A DNA stretch of 5,569 nt from Promethearchaeota archaeon. GTDB taxonomy: Archaea; Asgardarchaeota; Lokiarchaeia; Sigyniarchaeales; Promethearchaeaceae. Shown here piece by piece: positions 5,483 to 5,569 of the stretch. Under the pieces are notes generated by a model. That model ran no database searches and was not told the origin of the DNA. It saw only the letters and a program-made list of their open reading frames with translations. The first letter of the stretch is position 1; every line of letters starts with the position of its first letter. The position numbers and the translations under genes are program-made. Where the stretch lies: the NCBI GenBank assembly GCA_014729055.1, contig WJKO01000579.1, forward strand, positions 1 to 5,569. The letters run 5' to 3'.

Positions 5483-5569
5483 CTATTTTGGAATATTACG
5501 AGAACGGGAGAAGCATATCTTTGATATGTAAATATTTCCATAATAGAGTTCTGAATTATCTAAACTGAC
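5483..5569 (-). CDS. Possible 3' end of a gene upstream of the PARIS-like pair (partial, open at right edge)
   Basis: One minus-strand frame is open from the window edge to a TAG at 5485-5483. It encodes 28 residues beginning VSLDNSELYYGNIYISK and ending in SRNIPK. The other two minus frames stop within the first dozen bases from the edge. If real, the gene would end 78 bases before the ATPase start. No family can be recognised and chance is possible. Confidence 0.2.
   Translation of the reverse strand, partial: VSLDNSELYYGNIYISKICFSRSRNIPK
5489..5540. repeat. Imperfect long inverted repeat with an inner CATATC-TTT-GATATG hairpin
   Basis: TGGAATATTAC at 5489-5499 can pair with GTAAATATTTCCA at 5528-5540 with two single-base bulges. 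The loop between them contains the perfect 6-bp inverted repeat CATATC (5514-5519) and GATATG (5523-5528). It lies about 85-135 bases upstream of the ATPase start and could be an operator, or a hairpin at the end of an upstream gene. AT richness makes chance pairing likely enough to keep confidence low. Confidence 0.3.

Noticed and set aside
1394..5494. Ten-base direct repeat ATTTTGGAAT at 1394-1403 and 5485-5494, considered as possible element ends
   Set aside because: Many 10-base matches are expected by chance in 5.6 kb of AT-rich DNA, and the similarity does not extend beyond this core.

Overview
The window is AT-rich and holds six well-supported protein genes plus a few small or partial candidates. 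No rRNA, tRNA, CRISPR array or insertion sequence was recognised. The host cannot be named from sequence alone. An archaeon is favoured weakly: there is a compact TrmB/MarR-style winged-helix protein with a GRP-type wing, two genes lack Shine-Dalgarno sequences, and TATA-like boxes lie about 25-30 bases before genes. However, strong GGGG-type ribosome binding sites and one sigma70-like promoter mean an AT-rich bacterium is not excluded.

Left region (1-1310, + strand): three closely spaced genes form a likely operon of small basic, probably DNA-binding proteins. The 95-residue first protein and the C-terminal third of the second protein are gapless homologues ending in RSKRY. The second protein also carries an N-terminal beta-rich, SH3-like stretch and possibly a diverged second copy of the same module. 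The third gene is a 66-residue stand-alone winged helix-turn-helix protein. The region is richer in GC than the rest.

Middle region (1311-3144): a 373-base gap with two inverted repeats and TATA-like elements leads to a 431-residue polytopic membrane protein of no recognised family. It has four N-terminal membrane helices, a long soluble helical segment, then three or four more. Between it and the next, convergent gene lies a 30-codon ORF for a single-span hydrophobic peptide. It is preceded by a sigma70-like promoter, a tandem 9-bp repeat and a palindrome that overlaps its start codon.

Right region (3145-5569, - strand): an ABC-type ATPase gene is followed, with a 14-base overlap, by a DUF4435 TOPRIM-family gene. 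This two-gene arrangement matches the architecture of the PARIS anti-phage system (AriA sensor ATPase and AriB TOPRIM nuclease). By analogy, the ATPase would hold the nuclease inactive and release it when a phage anti-defence protein is sensed. The pair is the most AT-rich part of the window, which fits a mobile defence cassette. The opposite orientation and convergent arrangement argue that the membrane protein is not part of the same transcription unit.
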